64,000 bases of DNA from Adiantum capillus-veneris (lineage: Eukaryota; Streptophyta; Polypodiopsida; Polypodiales; Pteridaceae), in assembly GCA_014529385.2 (NCBI GenBank), contig CM043943.1:156360747-156424746 (forward strand). The letters are read 5' to 3'. Within the stretch, counting starts at the first letter, position 1, and every line of letters begins with the position of its first letter. Shown piece after piece: positions 1-13,090 of this stretch. A program made the position numbers and the translations under genes. The notes under the pieces are model-generated. The model was not told where the DNA came from. It saw nothing but the letters and a program-made list of their open reading frames with translations, and ran no database searches.

Positions 1-660
1 TACAGGCTGCTAGATTGCACCTGTATGAATAGACCGACACCAGATTGGCCCTAACTTAGGCGCCCCTTTCGGTATTTTTTATTGTTCAAAAGAGGGAATA
101 AACGCTGTGGTTCCCTACAAGCTGCCCTGCACAAACTTGGCTGAATTTCAACTGTTCCGGCCCGATTTCGGCAGCATAACTGTACTAGGACCCTTCACAG
201 TCAGTATTCCCACGCATTGACTGACTTTCCCGAGCACTTTGCAAAACCTGGCGAGAATCTGCAGCACGCTGAATTCTCTGTTTTCAGCCCCGAAAATGCG
301 CCAGATCACCTGTACAACAGTCCCCTCGCGTCCCTGAACCTCTTGGGGGTGTTAGGGACCGTTTAGGGCGAAAACCCTAAACCTGCAAAAATACACAGCA
401 GGCTGTAATTTACTGTTTCGGGCTCAGTTTCGCGTGCCGGTCGCATCCGTAGCAAGTCCTCGAGCTCCCGCACCTGTAGGGCTACTTGCCCTTTGAATCG
501 GACGAGATTTCTGGCGTGAAACCTCTCCGAATTCACTTGTACCTGCGGGGGGATTAGCTGCTAGCTAATCCAGTACCTGTGCAAGAGGCTCTTGCCTCGG
601 CAATCGCGCATGAACCCACACAACTGTACATTGGTCAATCGAAAAGCCCACTAGTGGGGC
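1..660 (-). repeat. LTR retrotransposon LTR remnant (antisense)
   Basis: Around positions 48-90 the reverse strand carries the module AATACCGAAAGGGGCGCC followed by a GGCC-containing stretch. The same module lies in the transcribed part of the gypsy LTRs at 27592-28161 and 33581-34136. The remainder is rich in AAACCCTAAA-like words typical of the U3 of those LTRs. I infer the end of a related LTR in reverse orientation running off the window start. Both boundaries are uncertain and no coding sequence is visible. Confidence 0.4.
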
Positions 661-1328
661 ATAACATACTGCCGTAGGGGAGAGAGAGGGCAGTGCGTAG
701 CGTGCAGGGCATCACTCCTGGCACCGCACTGTACATAGGAGGGAAAGGAAGCACTCCATATCTCTTAACTTGTGACAAAAATCAGCAAATGAGCCCTCCT
801 CCTCCTAAATTCAGCGCCACTTCTTGTTGCATGAGGAAAGTGCACCAGAAGGTGCCACTTGGCGCATTTACAAGCATTTTCCCGTTTCGGGGTTGCCGCC
901 TAAAAATCTCCCAACCGGTTGCCCAGTTGACTTCACGGCAGAGTAAGAAAATGTTCTCCTTGTCATTCCGGAGGTAATGACGCAAACACATTTTCAGGTC
1001 CCAAAATAGCAGTTCCCTAAATTTTAGGAGGTGTTGCCATTGTATCTTTCTAGGTCATCTGACCCCCTTTGTACACTGCAGCCACACCCAAAACTGAAAT
1101 GTAGCCTCTGTAGCAAAGGATTCCACTTTGGCTAGTCAATGACCCCATTTTGGCTAACCATAGTCTTTGTCCAACCTTAGTGCTCTCTTGCTCTCAGGCT
1201 TGGACTCCCTCTGGACAGTTCCACACTAGCTATGCAATGCAGGGTAGTTAGATTTCCCGAGGGGTGTTTCCAAAAAGTGAAAGTAAATAAATAATAAGAA
1301 AGAAATCAACAAAAAGGATAGATAGTAG
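661..1328. other. No gene seen
   Basis: Non-coding sequence with no recognisable exon or repeat family; short open frames here have no protein-like features. Confidence 0.5.
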
Positions 1329-2835
1329 TCACACGCTGGTGACAGAGACTAATCTGATGAGCGCCTCAACTACTAGTGGGGGGGCCGCTAGCTCTGCTCG
1401 GATAATGGCCTGTGGTACTGATGCCTTGGCTCTAATGAGCCGCGAGATCATAGAGACGAGAGGTTTCTCCATGTTCCCCCATCCATCTGTACGACCCGGT
1501 CTCCCGTGGTGATCTAATGAAGGTCTCCATATCTCAGCTCCATAGAGCAATGCTGAAGCCACCAGGGTGTCAAAGAGCCAGAGCTTTGTCCGGGGTTCCT
1601 GAAACTGAACTTGCGAACACATCTTCTCCAATCTACCCAATGCGGCGTGGGCTCTAGTGAGTCTGGTCTCTGCTGCTCTTCTGAGTGAGAATGCAAGTCC
1701 GCTAAAAACCACTCCAAGGTAAGTGTAAGCATCTGTGTACTCCACAGTCTCCTGGCCGTATGTGAATGTAGGTGCTGACCTCCTTATCGATTGTGGTGTG
1801 GTATTAAACACCATAACCTTGGTTTTACCAAGGTTGACATACAAACCACTTTCGTGGGCAAACCTATGCAAAGCATCCAATTGACGTTGCATTCCCTCTG
1901 GGGATTCGGAGATCAACACTATATCATCAGCATATAACAAAAGTGGAATCCATGTCCCTGCCAACTGTGCACCTCTATCACCATCGCTCTCAATGTAGTC
2001 AGAAACCTCATCCACATACATACCGAAAAGAGTAGGAGAGAGCGGGCAGCCCTGCTTCACCCCAATAGTGGAGTGAACTGGTGTAGAAAGTCTCTCAGGG
2101 GTGCGTACATGCCCTACTACTGATCTGTACAATGCCATGATCCCCCAAATGAGCTCTGTTGGTACTCCCATTTCCTGTAATCTACGCATCAATCTATCTT
2201 TGGGTACTGTGTCAAAAGCTTTGCGGAAGTCCACAAAGCTACAATAGATCCGTCGCCCATGAGATCTGCCCTCCTCGATGATGGCCCTGAGTGTCAGGAT
2301 ATGGTCAAGAGTAGAGAAGCCTCTCCTGAATCCTGCCTGCGCAGCTGCACGCATTCCTTCCCTGTCTGCCCATCTACTCAGCTGTTGCTCAAGAATGGAT
2401 GCATACAACCGTGCCAGTGTGTGTCCAATCATGATAGTGCGATAATTCCCAGGCTCCATGGGGTCTCCTGACTTGAAGATAGGTACAATCGTAGATAGGC
2501 TCCAAGTGTCGAGTAGACCCTCACACATGGCACGGTGAAATATAACTGCTAGAAGCTTTGCTAGTAGGTCTTTGGCATGCATGAAATGCTCAGCGACTAA
2601 GCCATCATGATCTTATGCCCTTGCAGTCCTCATCTTGTCAATGGCTTTCTTCACCATCTCAGCGGTGAAAAAAGCACATGTGTGTGGGCATGGATCGGGG
2701 GGGTTGGGAAGGGGCGATTGTCCAGGTACTGTGTACAAAGATGATGCGTACTGACCCCAGGTCTCTGTGGAGGAAATAGAGGGAGGGGGGGGGGGGGGGG
2801 GGGACTGCTCATGAAAGAGCCGCCACGCCTCACGC
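1329..2835 (-). mobile_element. LINE copy A, truncated ORF2 (reverse transcriptase)
   Basis: A minus-strand frame from about 2582 to 1329 encodes a non-LTR reverse transcriptase fragment of about 417 residues. Visible motifs in order are QAGFRRGFSTLDHI (about 82-95), FVDFRKAFD (about 116-124), GVKQGCPLSP (about 174-183) and YADDIVLIS (about 217-225), followed by the thumb and start of the C-terminal region. Upstream (2583-2835) the match to the longer copy at 8123-13090 continues out of frame through a G19 tract (2785-2803) that would encode poly-proline. The 5' end stops exactly at (GA)n; the 3' end lacks the zinc-finger region and tail. A dead fragment. Confidence 0.85.
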
Positions 2836-4225
<1,390 letters not shown>

Positions 4226-5481
4226 ACATTTGGTGGAATTTGCCTACAATAACACGATACACTCTTTGACGGGGAAGGCGCCATTTGAGATTGTTGAAGG
4301 TGCTGCGAAGGTTCCACCCTTCCTAAGCACGAAAGATAAGATTTTTGAAGCAAATGATTATACGCGAGACTTAGATACGGCTTTTGCCAAGGTTCGCGAG
4401 GCTTTGCAGAAATCTCAAGAACGACAGAAAAAGGCAGCGGATCGCCATCATCGTGACTTGAAATTGAAGGAGGATGATTGGGTGCTCTTACGTTTTGAGA
4501 AGGCACGCCTGAGAAAGAAAAAAGGAAAGGACATGCTTTTTCCAAAGCTTAGTATGCGATACCACGAACCTTTCCAGATCTCTGAAAAGATAAATGATGT
4601 CTTCTTCCGACTGAAACTGCCTGATACTTGGAGGATTCAGAATTCATTTCATGTGAGTCTCTTGAAACCTTTCAAAGGGGTGATGTGCCTGATGATCGGG
4701 AGCTTGATGAGCAACCCGAAGTGGAAGAAAACGAGGAGATCCTTGTTCCTGAACAGATTTTGGCACATAAGGATACGAAGAATAAAGGTAAAGTCTGAAG
4801 GCAGTTCTTGGTTAAGTGCAAGAACTATCTTGCATCAAATGCGAAGTGGATGGAGGAGGAGGACCTCGCAGATACTTCTCAGATTGTGAAACTTTACCTC
4901 GAGGCTTTTGGTCTACTCCAAATGAAACCCAGAATTCAGCTTGGCCGGAGATCTAGTGCAGTGGGATGCACAAGAGGCGAGTTACTCCGCTCCTTTGTCA
5001 ACAGATGCCTTGATTTTGATACTAGAGTCACTGATGTCTCTTTGAGCTTCAGGGATACTGAAAGCTGACAGTATTTTGCTGTATGACTTTATGAAATGGA
5101 ATTCTTGAATATGATACTGATTTGTTCTTGACTTCTTTTTAAGTGCAGGAACTGATAGACGAAATGACTGCAGCATTTTGGTCTAATTGATCTCGAATAG
5201 ACATGGTTGCAATAGGGGTTAGTCAATTGGACATCGATGAGGTCCCGAGTGGATCTAGATGCGATTGCTAGCTACATTGCCGATAAATCATGGTCTCAAG
5301 ATCCGAATGAATGTTGAATGTCATGTGATGTCCTGTGATGTGATTGTCGATTGGTACATGTGCTAGATGTGTGTCCTAGTATGTAGGTACTAACAGTCAG
5401 TGTCTGCTGAGACGGTTTATGGCGTCTGTCTGTTTTGCAGGCGTAATCGAGGGCGATTACAATCCTTTCAAGAGGGGGGTA
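4226..5481 (+). pseudogene. Ty3/gypsy chromovirus 3' end (integrase C-terminus, chromodomain, 3' untranslated)
   Basis: From VEFAYNNTIHS onward the plus strand matches the end of the complete gypsy element at 27592-34136. It holds the end of the integrase core, the C-terminal part (FQISEKINDVFFRLKLPDTW, HVSLLKPF) and a degraded chromodomain-like segment (EILVPEQIL, KWMEEEDLADT) split over frames at about 4680-4920. From about 4900 to 5481 it is non-coding and closely similar to 32975-33580. The polypurine tract AAGAGGGGGG at 5470-5479 precedes the LTR. The 5' part of the element is absent. Confidence 0.85.
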
Positions 5482-6385
5482 TGTCACAAAGTGATGACGT
5501 AGCTGTTCGAGAGCTGAAACCCTACTTGCTGGTGAAACCCTAATTCTGGAAACCCTAACCCTAAAATCTGCAAACTCAAAATCTGCAAAAAACCCTAAAA
5601 ATTGTAGAAACCCTAACCCTAACCCTAACCCTAACCCTAAAAGGGCAGCAGGGAAATCCCGTAAAATGCGCAGACATGTTGACGTAGCACCGTAGGGCAA
5701 GGCCCAAAAAAAGCGGTGGAAAAAGTGTTTTTGCATCAGCATAACACTTTAGCGTTTTGCAGATTCACCGCGACGGAACACCAAGAAGCATCAGCGTTTT
5801 CAGCTTCCAGCAGTCAGACATCGCAGAAGAAGTTCGGAATCTCGCACACCCCACCTTTCCGTAGCAGATCTTCGTTGCACGGTCAGATCCAGCGCAGTTT
5901 GCAGTTTCAGCCCGGGAAACGCAGATTTCAGCATCTGCATTTTCAGCCCGTCGTCGTCGTCGCATCGTCGTCATTGACGTCGTCATCAACATAGAGTCAG
6001 AATTCAGCAAATAAAGATTTGCAGATTTCAGCCATTAGCGTTTCAGTTTTCAGCCCGTCTCGGCGTCGTCCTCATCGTCGTCGACATCGTCGGCAAGTCC
6101 AAAGCATTGTAGAGATTTGTGCAATCAATAATAGACCGCTCTCGCCATAGAGAGTGGGGCCTTCGGAGGAGGGTTTGACAACATTCTGGTGTCGTATTCT
6201 TCTCTCTCTATCTCTCAGTCTCAGTACTTTCATTCACAGTGTTTATCCACTTTGTTTGTGATCATTTGCACTCTCTCACTAGAGGATCGGAAGGCTCTCC
6301 CTTCCGTAAGTAAAAGGAACCTTGAGCATAGTTCGGAGTTCTCATCTTGAGCAAAGTTCAACATTCACTTCTGCTGCACCTTACA
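5482..6385 (+). repeat. Gypsy 3' LTR, about 904 bp
   Basis: Starts TGTCACAAAGTGATGACG two bases after the polypurine tract, and ends CCTTACA where LINE sequence (6386 onward) resumes. The first 19 bases equal the LTR start of the complete element at 27592, but the rest differs strongly and is longer, so the two elements share internal sequence but not LTR. It contains many AAACCCTAA words and five perfect CCCTAA units. Confidence 0.7.
5611..5640. repeat. (CCCTAA)5 telomere-like tract inside an LTR
   Basis: Five perfect hexamers, equivalent to TTAGGG on the other strand, lie in the U3 part of the LTR. Most plants use TTTAGGG at telomeres. It probably grew out of the LTR's own AAACCCTAA words rather than marking a telomere. 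Confidence 0.9.
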
Positions 6386-7380
6386 TGTATACTCTACAAT
6401 CTCTTGACCATATGTGAAAGTGGGTGCTGATCTCCTGATGCGTGGTGTTGAACACCATAACCTTGGTTTTACCAAGGTTTACAGACAATCCACTATCCTC
6501 TGCAAATTTGTGTAATGCATTCAATTGTCGCTGCATACCCTCTGGTGAGTCGGAGATCAACACAATATCATCAGTATATAACAACAATGGGATCCACGTC
6601 CCTGCCAACTGGGCACCTCTATCACACTCTCTGTCAATGTAATCAAACACCTCATTAACATACATACCAAATAGAGTAGGAGACAATGGGCAACCCTGTT
6701 TCACCCCAATGGTGGAGTGAACTAAATTAGATATCCCCTCCGGAGTGCGTACATGTCCCATCATTGATCTGTATAGAGCCATAATCCCCCAAATCAACAC
6801 TATGAGCACCCCCATCTCCTGCAGTCTGCGCATCAATCGAGCTCTCGGTACCATGTCAAATGCTTTGCGGAAATCCACAAAGCTACAATAATTCCGTCTC
6901 CCATGTGACCCGCCCTCCTCAATGATCGCTCTGAGTGTCAGAATATGATCAAGAGTGGAGAAACCCCTTCTGAAACCGGCCCGGCCCTTTGCTCGTACAC
7001 CTTCACCCTCTGCCCAATTACTCAACTGTTGCTCAAGAATGGATGCATACAACCGTGCCATTGTGTGCCCAACCATATTAGTGCGGTAATTCCCAGGCTC
7101 TGTAGGATCACCTGCTTTGAAGATAGGCACAATAGTAGACAATGTCCAAGTCTCAGGTGACCCCTCACACATGGCACGATTACTCAACTGTTGCTCAAGA
7201 ATGGATGCATACAACCGTGCCATTGTGTGCCCAACCATAATAGTGCGGTAATTCCCAGGCTCTGTAGGATCACTTGCTTTGAAGATAGGCACAATAGTAG
7301 ACAATGTCCAAGTCTCAGGTGACCCCTCACACTGCAAGAACCTCTACCAACATATCTAACAACACTGCAAGAACCTCTAC
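6386..7380 (-). mobile_element. LINE copy F, ORF2 reverse transcriptase fragment
   Basis: A minus-strand frame of about 318 codons (7337-6381) carries the same family of reverse transcriptase: FRRGFSTLDHI, FVDFRKAFD, GVKQGCPLSP and YTDDIVLIS, where the usual YADD reads YTDD. The 5' end contains an in-frame duplication, and (GA)n follows at 7383. The 3' end is cut at 6385 by the gypsy LTR, in the middle of the segment other copies continue as VEYTDAYTYLG. The gypsy element therefore probably inserted into this LINE. Confidence 0.85.
7018..7333 (-). repeat. 162-bp tandem duplication within LINE reverse transcriptase
   Basis: Units start at 7018 and 7180 (period 162 bp, 54 codons). The duplicated peptide runs from RAMCEGSPETWTLSTIVPIF to SILEQQLSN and keeps the frame open. 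The second unit ends at 7333. Confidence 0.9.
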
Positions 7381-7382
7381 AC

Positions 7383-7386
7383 AGAG

Positions 7387-7468
<82 letters not shown>
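7383..7468. repeat. (GA)n microsatellite
   Basis: About 86 bp of GA with a single GAA interruption. It lies between the 5' end of LINE copy F and the 3' end of copy G. Confidence 0.97.
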
Positions 7469-8125
<657 letters not shown>

Positions 8126-8344
8126 AATGAAATGAAATGTTATATTAACGTCTTCAAAAAGCCATAGTGACCTATGAGACCAGAAAGTCACGAGGTGGTG
8201 CATCTGATACAAAGTCAGAGTAACAAAATAACCTAACAACAGTACAAAACAAAAACAAAGATATATACTATGGGATTCCAGATTGGTCGACGTGAGCTAA
8301 GCAGAAAACTAAGCAAAAATGGGCGGCTTGTTGGGATAGCTGAA

Positions 8345-11300
8345 TCACAAAAGATCTAGCATCGGTCGTTGGCGAATCACATCAATTTCCTCCATGGTTA
8401 GTAGTCTGACCGGGCGTCGTGCATGCTTGGCCAGCGTGCTCCGAATCTTTTGACGTAGCGTCCGTCGATGTTGTGTAGTCCTTCGCAGTCATGGGCGCCT
8501 GGATTTCCCAGTTCAATCGCTCAGTCGATCAGTGTGCCTTTGGTGTGAGACGAGGGGGAGCTCTGTTGTGGGAGTGGCTCTTGCGGCTGTCCCGTGTCTG
8601 CTCTGAAGAAGTCTGTGATCCGTCTTTGAGAGTGGTTAGCCTCGCCATTCATCAGGCTCTCTCTGTGTCTGCGCAGCTCGAGCAAGAACAAACCCAGGCA
8701 TCTTTGATCTTCGTATCCCATTACTCTTGAGAGTGGTCCAAAACCTCTCTGAACAAGCAATGGAAGCGGCCTCGTATCTCATAGTAGACAGGGCAACGGC
8801 ATGTATAATGCAGCTCTGTCTGAGGTTCCATGTCACACAAGGGGCATGTCCTGGCCGTTGCTGGTACTCCGCTGTATCTCCCAGTTTCAATCCGCAGCTG
8901 GTGAGACGATGTGCGTAACTGGCCAATAGCACATCGTATCCCATGAGACAAGTGGGTATCCATGTATCTGGGTCTCGTCACAAAACCATCTTCCGTAAGC
9001 TGGAGAAGGTGGTCTCTGTAGAAAGCCATCTTCGTGCTTAGTTCTTGTGCTGGTTGTATCCATGTTCTCCTGGTGTCTAGCTGCGTCAGGTCTTGGCGGA
9101 GGAGCTTGGTGATCTCTGACTGTGTAAGAGTGAGAGATGGTGCCTCCAATGAGTACTGGAATGGTGGCAGCCTGTCTATGTTGAACCCATGCGCCTGAAA
9201 CCATATGTCATCTCCCCATACCAGCATGTTGTATCTCCTTGTATGGCTAACTGTTGAGAGGACTCAGGTGCTATGCAAGCATATCTGTCTCTAGGAAGTT
9301 CCCATGTGCGGTTTATGAAGGAGACTGATCTGGTGAGCGCCTCCACCACTAGTGGGGGGGCCGCTAGCTCTGCTGGGATAATGGCCCGTGGTACTGATGC
9401 CTTGGCTCTAATGAGCCGCGAGATCATAGAGACGAGAGGTTTCTCCATGTTCCCCCATCCGTTTGTGCGACCCGGCCTCTCGTGGTGATCCAATGAAGGT
9501 CCCCAAATCTCAGCCCCATAGAGCAATGTTGAAGCCACCAAGGTGTCAAAGAGCCAGAGCTTCGTCCGGGGCTCCTGAAACTGAACCTGCGAACACATCC
9601 TCTCCAATCTACTCAATGCTGCGTGGGCTCTGGTCAGTCTGGTCTCTGCTGCTCTTCTGAGTGAGAATGTGGGTCCGCTAAAAACCACTCCAAGGTAAGT
9701 GTAAGCGTCTATGTACTCCACATTCTCCTGGCCGTATGTGAATGCAGGTGCTGATCTCCTGATCCACTGTGGGGTGGTATTAAACACCATAACCTTGGTT
9801 TTACCAAGGTTGACAGACAAACCACTTTCGTGGGCAAACGTATGCAAAGCATCTAATTGACGTTGCATTCCCTCTGGGGATTCGGAGATCAACACAATAT
9901 CATCAACATATAACAAAAGTGGAATCCATGTCCCTGCCAGCTATGCACCTTTATTCCCATGGCTGTCAATGTAGTGAGAAATCTCATCCACATACATACC
10001 GAAAAGAGTAGGAGAGAGCGGGCAGCCCTGCTTCACGCCAATAGTGGAGTGAACCGGTGTAGAGAGTCCCTCCGGGGTGCGTACATGCCCCACTACTGAT
10101 GTGTACAATGCCTTGATCCCCCAAATGAGCTCTGTGGGTACTCCCATTTCCTGTAATCTGCGCATCAATCTAGCTCTGGGTACTGTGTCAAAAGCTTTGC
10201 GGAAGTCCACAAAGCTACAATAGATCCGTCTCCCATGAGATCTGCCTTCCTCGATGAGGGCCCTGAGTGTCAAGATGTGGTCGAGAGTAGAGAAGCCTCT
10301 CCTGAACCCTGCCTGCCCAGTTGCACGCATTCCTTCCCTCTCTGCCCATCTACTTAGGTGTTGCTCAAGAATGGATGCATACAACCGTGCCAGTGTGTGC
10401 CCAATCATAATAGTGCGATAATTCCCAGGCTCCATGGGGTCTCCTGACTTCAAGATAGGTACGATCGTAGATAGGCTCCAAGTGTCCAGTAGGCCCTCAC
10501 ACATGGCCCGGTTAAACATAACTGCTAGAAGCTCTACTAGTAGGTCTTTGGCATGCATGAAATGCTCAGCGACTAGGCCATCATGATCATATGCTCTCCC
10601 AGTCTTCATCTTGTCAATAGCTTTCTTCACCATCTCAGCGGTGAAAAAAGCACATGTGTGTGGGCATGGGTCAGGGGGGTTGGGGAGGGGCGGCTGTCCA
10701 GGTATTGTGTACAAAGATGATGCGTACTGACCCCAGGTCTCTGTGGAGGAAATAGCAAGGGGGGGGGGGGGGGGGGGGGGGGGACTGCTTATGAAAGAGC
10801 CGCCGCGCCTCACGCGAGTCCTGACTCAAGAATAGCTGATATAGATCCTGTTCTAGTCGAGCCAAAAAAGCCCTGTTCTTCCGCCCGTAACAGGCGTCGG
10901 AAGTCAATCTGTGGCTGTCTGTGAGTGACGTCCCCCAAAAGCACCTCCCTCTGAAGTCTGGCTCTAGTCTGGCGGCACTCCTCATCGTACCAGCTGTTTT
11001 GAGGCATGCTCCCTCATCGGCGGCTTTGGTCAGGTTGGCTGTGTGGGTATGCTTCTGCTGCTGCCTCATGTAATGTCTGTGTCAGTATAGTAGTTAGCTC
11101 CTCCAGAGGTCGCCCCGGGTCCTCAGTGCATAGGCGTGTGTAGATCCCGTCCATGTATACAAAATCCGTCTCCGGTGTGAATGTGTAGCGAGTAGGGGCT
11201 GCTACTCGTGGCCTGTGTGCTACACTGAATTGGAAAGAGATGGTCATCGACACCAGAGCATGATCTACTGCCACCCTGACCGGTCTAGGCCCACCAACTG

Positions 11301-12069
11301 TGAGATCCTGGATACTAGAGATGAGATTCGACTGTGCCATGACATAGTCCACTGTGCTGGCTCCATGCCTGTGTGGGAAGCATGTAAAACCTCCCGCAGC
11401 AGGAAATCTCTGTAGGCCGTTCAAGATGGCCAATCCATGTGCAGTGCCCATGTCTATCAGGTGTCGCGCATACTCGGTATATTCCACATCGTGTGATAGT
11501 CTGGACAGGCCTGTCTCCACAACATCTAGCTCTCTTAGCATCTCCTCTGAAGTATCATAAAACACTGCCTGGTGATGGGCAGTCCTAGCATTGAAGTCCC
11601 CTAGGATGATAATGTCACCATCCGTAGAGAACTCCCATATGTCATCATCTAGAATAGAGAAAGGAGACTGTTCTCTGGGTGATGCATAAACTGATGTACT
11701 CAGGGGAAAGTAGCAAATTGCTAGGTAGAGATATCTGCCTGTCTCTGCTTTCAATCTCACCCACATGTACCTAGCCTGCTCATGCGTGCGGGCTATATGT
11801 ATCAGTGGCTGCAGATCCTCTGTAAATAACACTGCCACTCCCCCCGAGCCCCGCCCTCTGTGTTCTGAGCGTGTCTCCCGTCTGTAAGCTGTCTCCCACT
11901 TGTATCCACTGATGTGAGGCATGGATTGCCTAGGGGCCTGGTGTGTCTCAGAGTAAAAGATGATGTCTCTTCCAGTAAAGCTATCCTCAAAAGCACCTAC
12001 ATCAAGACGCATAGATCCATTACAGTTCGAGGCAGCCACTTTGAGTGTGGTCCCATAAGACTCGCACCG
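8345..12069 (-). pseudogene. LINE ORF2 (endonuclease, reverse transcriptase, zinc finger), broken
   Basis: Domains on the minus strand. Endonuclease at about 12050-11014: SETHQAP, ILGDFNARTA, STVDYVMAQ and VDHALVSM; the usual WNCNGS strand reads SNCNGS here, while 38615 keeps W. Linker at about 11010-10650 with a G25 tract (10759-10783) encoding poly-proline. Reverse transcriptase at about 10600-9200: FVDFRKAFDTV, GVKQGCPLSP, YVDDIVLIS, where most copies have YADD. C-terminal region with zinc finger CPLCDMEPQTELHYTCRC (about 8790-8850), ending MLDLL at the stop 8345-8347. Breaks: a frame change near 11010, another near 10880, and a TAG at about 9943 (GA-stop-LAGTW, where others have GAQLAGTW). 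Confidence 0.85.
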
Positions 12070-12072
12070 TCA
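12067..12072 (-). promoter_or_regulatory. Candidate UGA-CGG stop-codon readthrough site between LINE ORF1 and ORF2
   Basis: On the minus strand ORF1 ends ...GGACACTCCACA TGA CGG, and the same frame stays open after the TGA into the endonuclease (RCESYGTTLKVAA). The first in-frame ATG lies after the catalytic NCNGS strand, so initiation there would lose it. The other copy spanning this junction (38660-38670) has the same TGA CGG and the same frame. UGA-CGG is the known type II leaky-stop context of some plant RNA viruses. I see no conserved downstream stem-loop. Confidence 0.45.
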
Positions 12073-12963
12073 TGTGGAGTGTCCCTCTAGTATTACCACT
12101 TTTTCGTCTCGGTAAAAGGCAATCTTGCCTTGTCCCCTTGCCGCTCTAATCTCCGGCATTACTTCCTGCATATGAGCGATCTGCGAGAGGGTGAGATCAT
12201 CCCCGAGAAAGATGCCAGTCTCTTTAAGAGTTGGTCTTTTCTTCAAGAAGGACTTCTTCGCTTCCATGGAGGGAAAACGGAGGATGAGATCTCTTTCTTT
12301 TGAGGTTTCTCCACTGCTTCCATTTTTCTTTATGTTGCCCACTCTCCATGCCCTTGTGTGCGTCGGCTCATGAACCCCCATCAAGGCTGTGAGTTCTTTT
12401 ACTTCTTCGTCCACATTGCCTTTGTCTTTAAGACCGCAAATTCTCACATGTAAAGCGCGCACCCGTCTCCTTTGCTCCTCCTCTAGTGTCTGATTAATGA
12501 TAGTGGGTGTGGACGTGTGCGTTATCTCCTTGCCTTTTCCTTTCTTGGCCACCTTGATCCATTTCTCGGCTTCATCCGCCTTCTGTTGAGTTTTGGTAAG
12601 AACATCCACCCAAGAAGTCGTCATTTCTTTGTGTTGCTCTTCTCCCTCTTTGATGGCCCGTACTTGCTCCTTGATTGTGTTGATTTCTTCGATTACTGAG
12701 GGTTGCAGTTCGCCCTCTTCCAGTGTGTTTCTTGATCGTGCTTCAGCGAGATCTTTCTTGAGCGACGCAATCTCTTCCTCTTGAGTCGTCACTCGGTCTT
12801 CCAACGTACTTATCTTGCTCTCTTGGATTAGCACGCGTCCTTCGAGCATGTTTATTGTGGCCAAAAGATTGCGGTTCATCTTGGTAATGATCTCCGTCAT
12901 TTCCTCTTTGCACTTTTGAATGGCATCCTCTAGGGGGTCGGCTTTATCGTTCAGCTTTCTCAT
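12070..12963 (-). CDS. LINE ORF1 protein (L1 ORF1p-like)
   Basis: An open frame of 297 codons beginning with ATG. Residues 1-115 are rich in heptad-like Leu/Ile and charged residues (KISTLEDRVTTQEEEIASLK), consistent with a trimerising coiled coil. Residues about 165-235 contain RVRALHVRICGL and RDLILRFPSMEAKKSF, resembling the RRM-like domain of animal L1 ORF1p. Residues 250-292 (GDDLTLSQIAHMQ, RGQGKIAFYRDEKVVI) resemble its C-terminal domain. Role by analogy: RNA-binding nucleocapsid and chaperone of the LINE particle. There is no CCHC knuckle, unlike typical plant L1 ORF1. It ends at a TGA in the same frame as ORF2. Confidence 0.75.
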   Translation of the reverse strand: MRKLNDKADPLEDAIQKCKEEMTEIITKMNRNLLATINMLEGRVLIQESKISTLEDRVTTQEEEIASLKKDLAEARSRNTLEEGELQPSVIEEINTIKEQVRAIKEGEEQHKEMTTSWVDVLTKTQQKADEAEKWIKVAKKGKGKEITHTSTPTIINQTLEEEQRRRVRALHVRICGLKDKGNVDEEVKELTALMGVHEPTHTRAWRVGNIKKNGSSGETSKERDLILRFPSMEAKKSFLKKRPTLKETGIFLGDDLTLSQIAHMQEVMPEIRAARGQGKIAFYRDEKVVILEGHST

Positions 12964-13090
12964 GCTTGATCGCCGTATGCCAAGGAGGCACTAAACGTAC
13001 GTGTGCACCCACACTAGCGGCGGGCGCGGTAGCTGGGCGAGTGGGAGAATGTTGGGCGGTATGGCAAGGGAGAGGGAGCGATAGAGTGCA

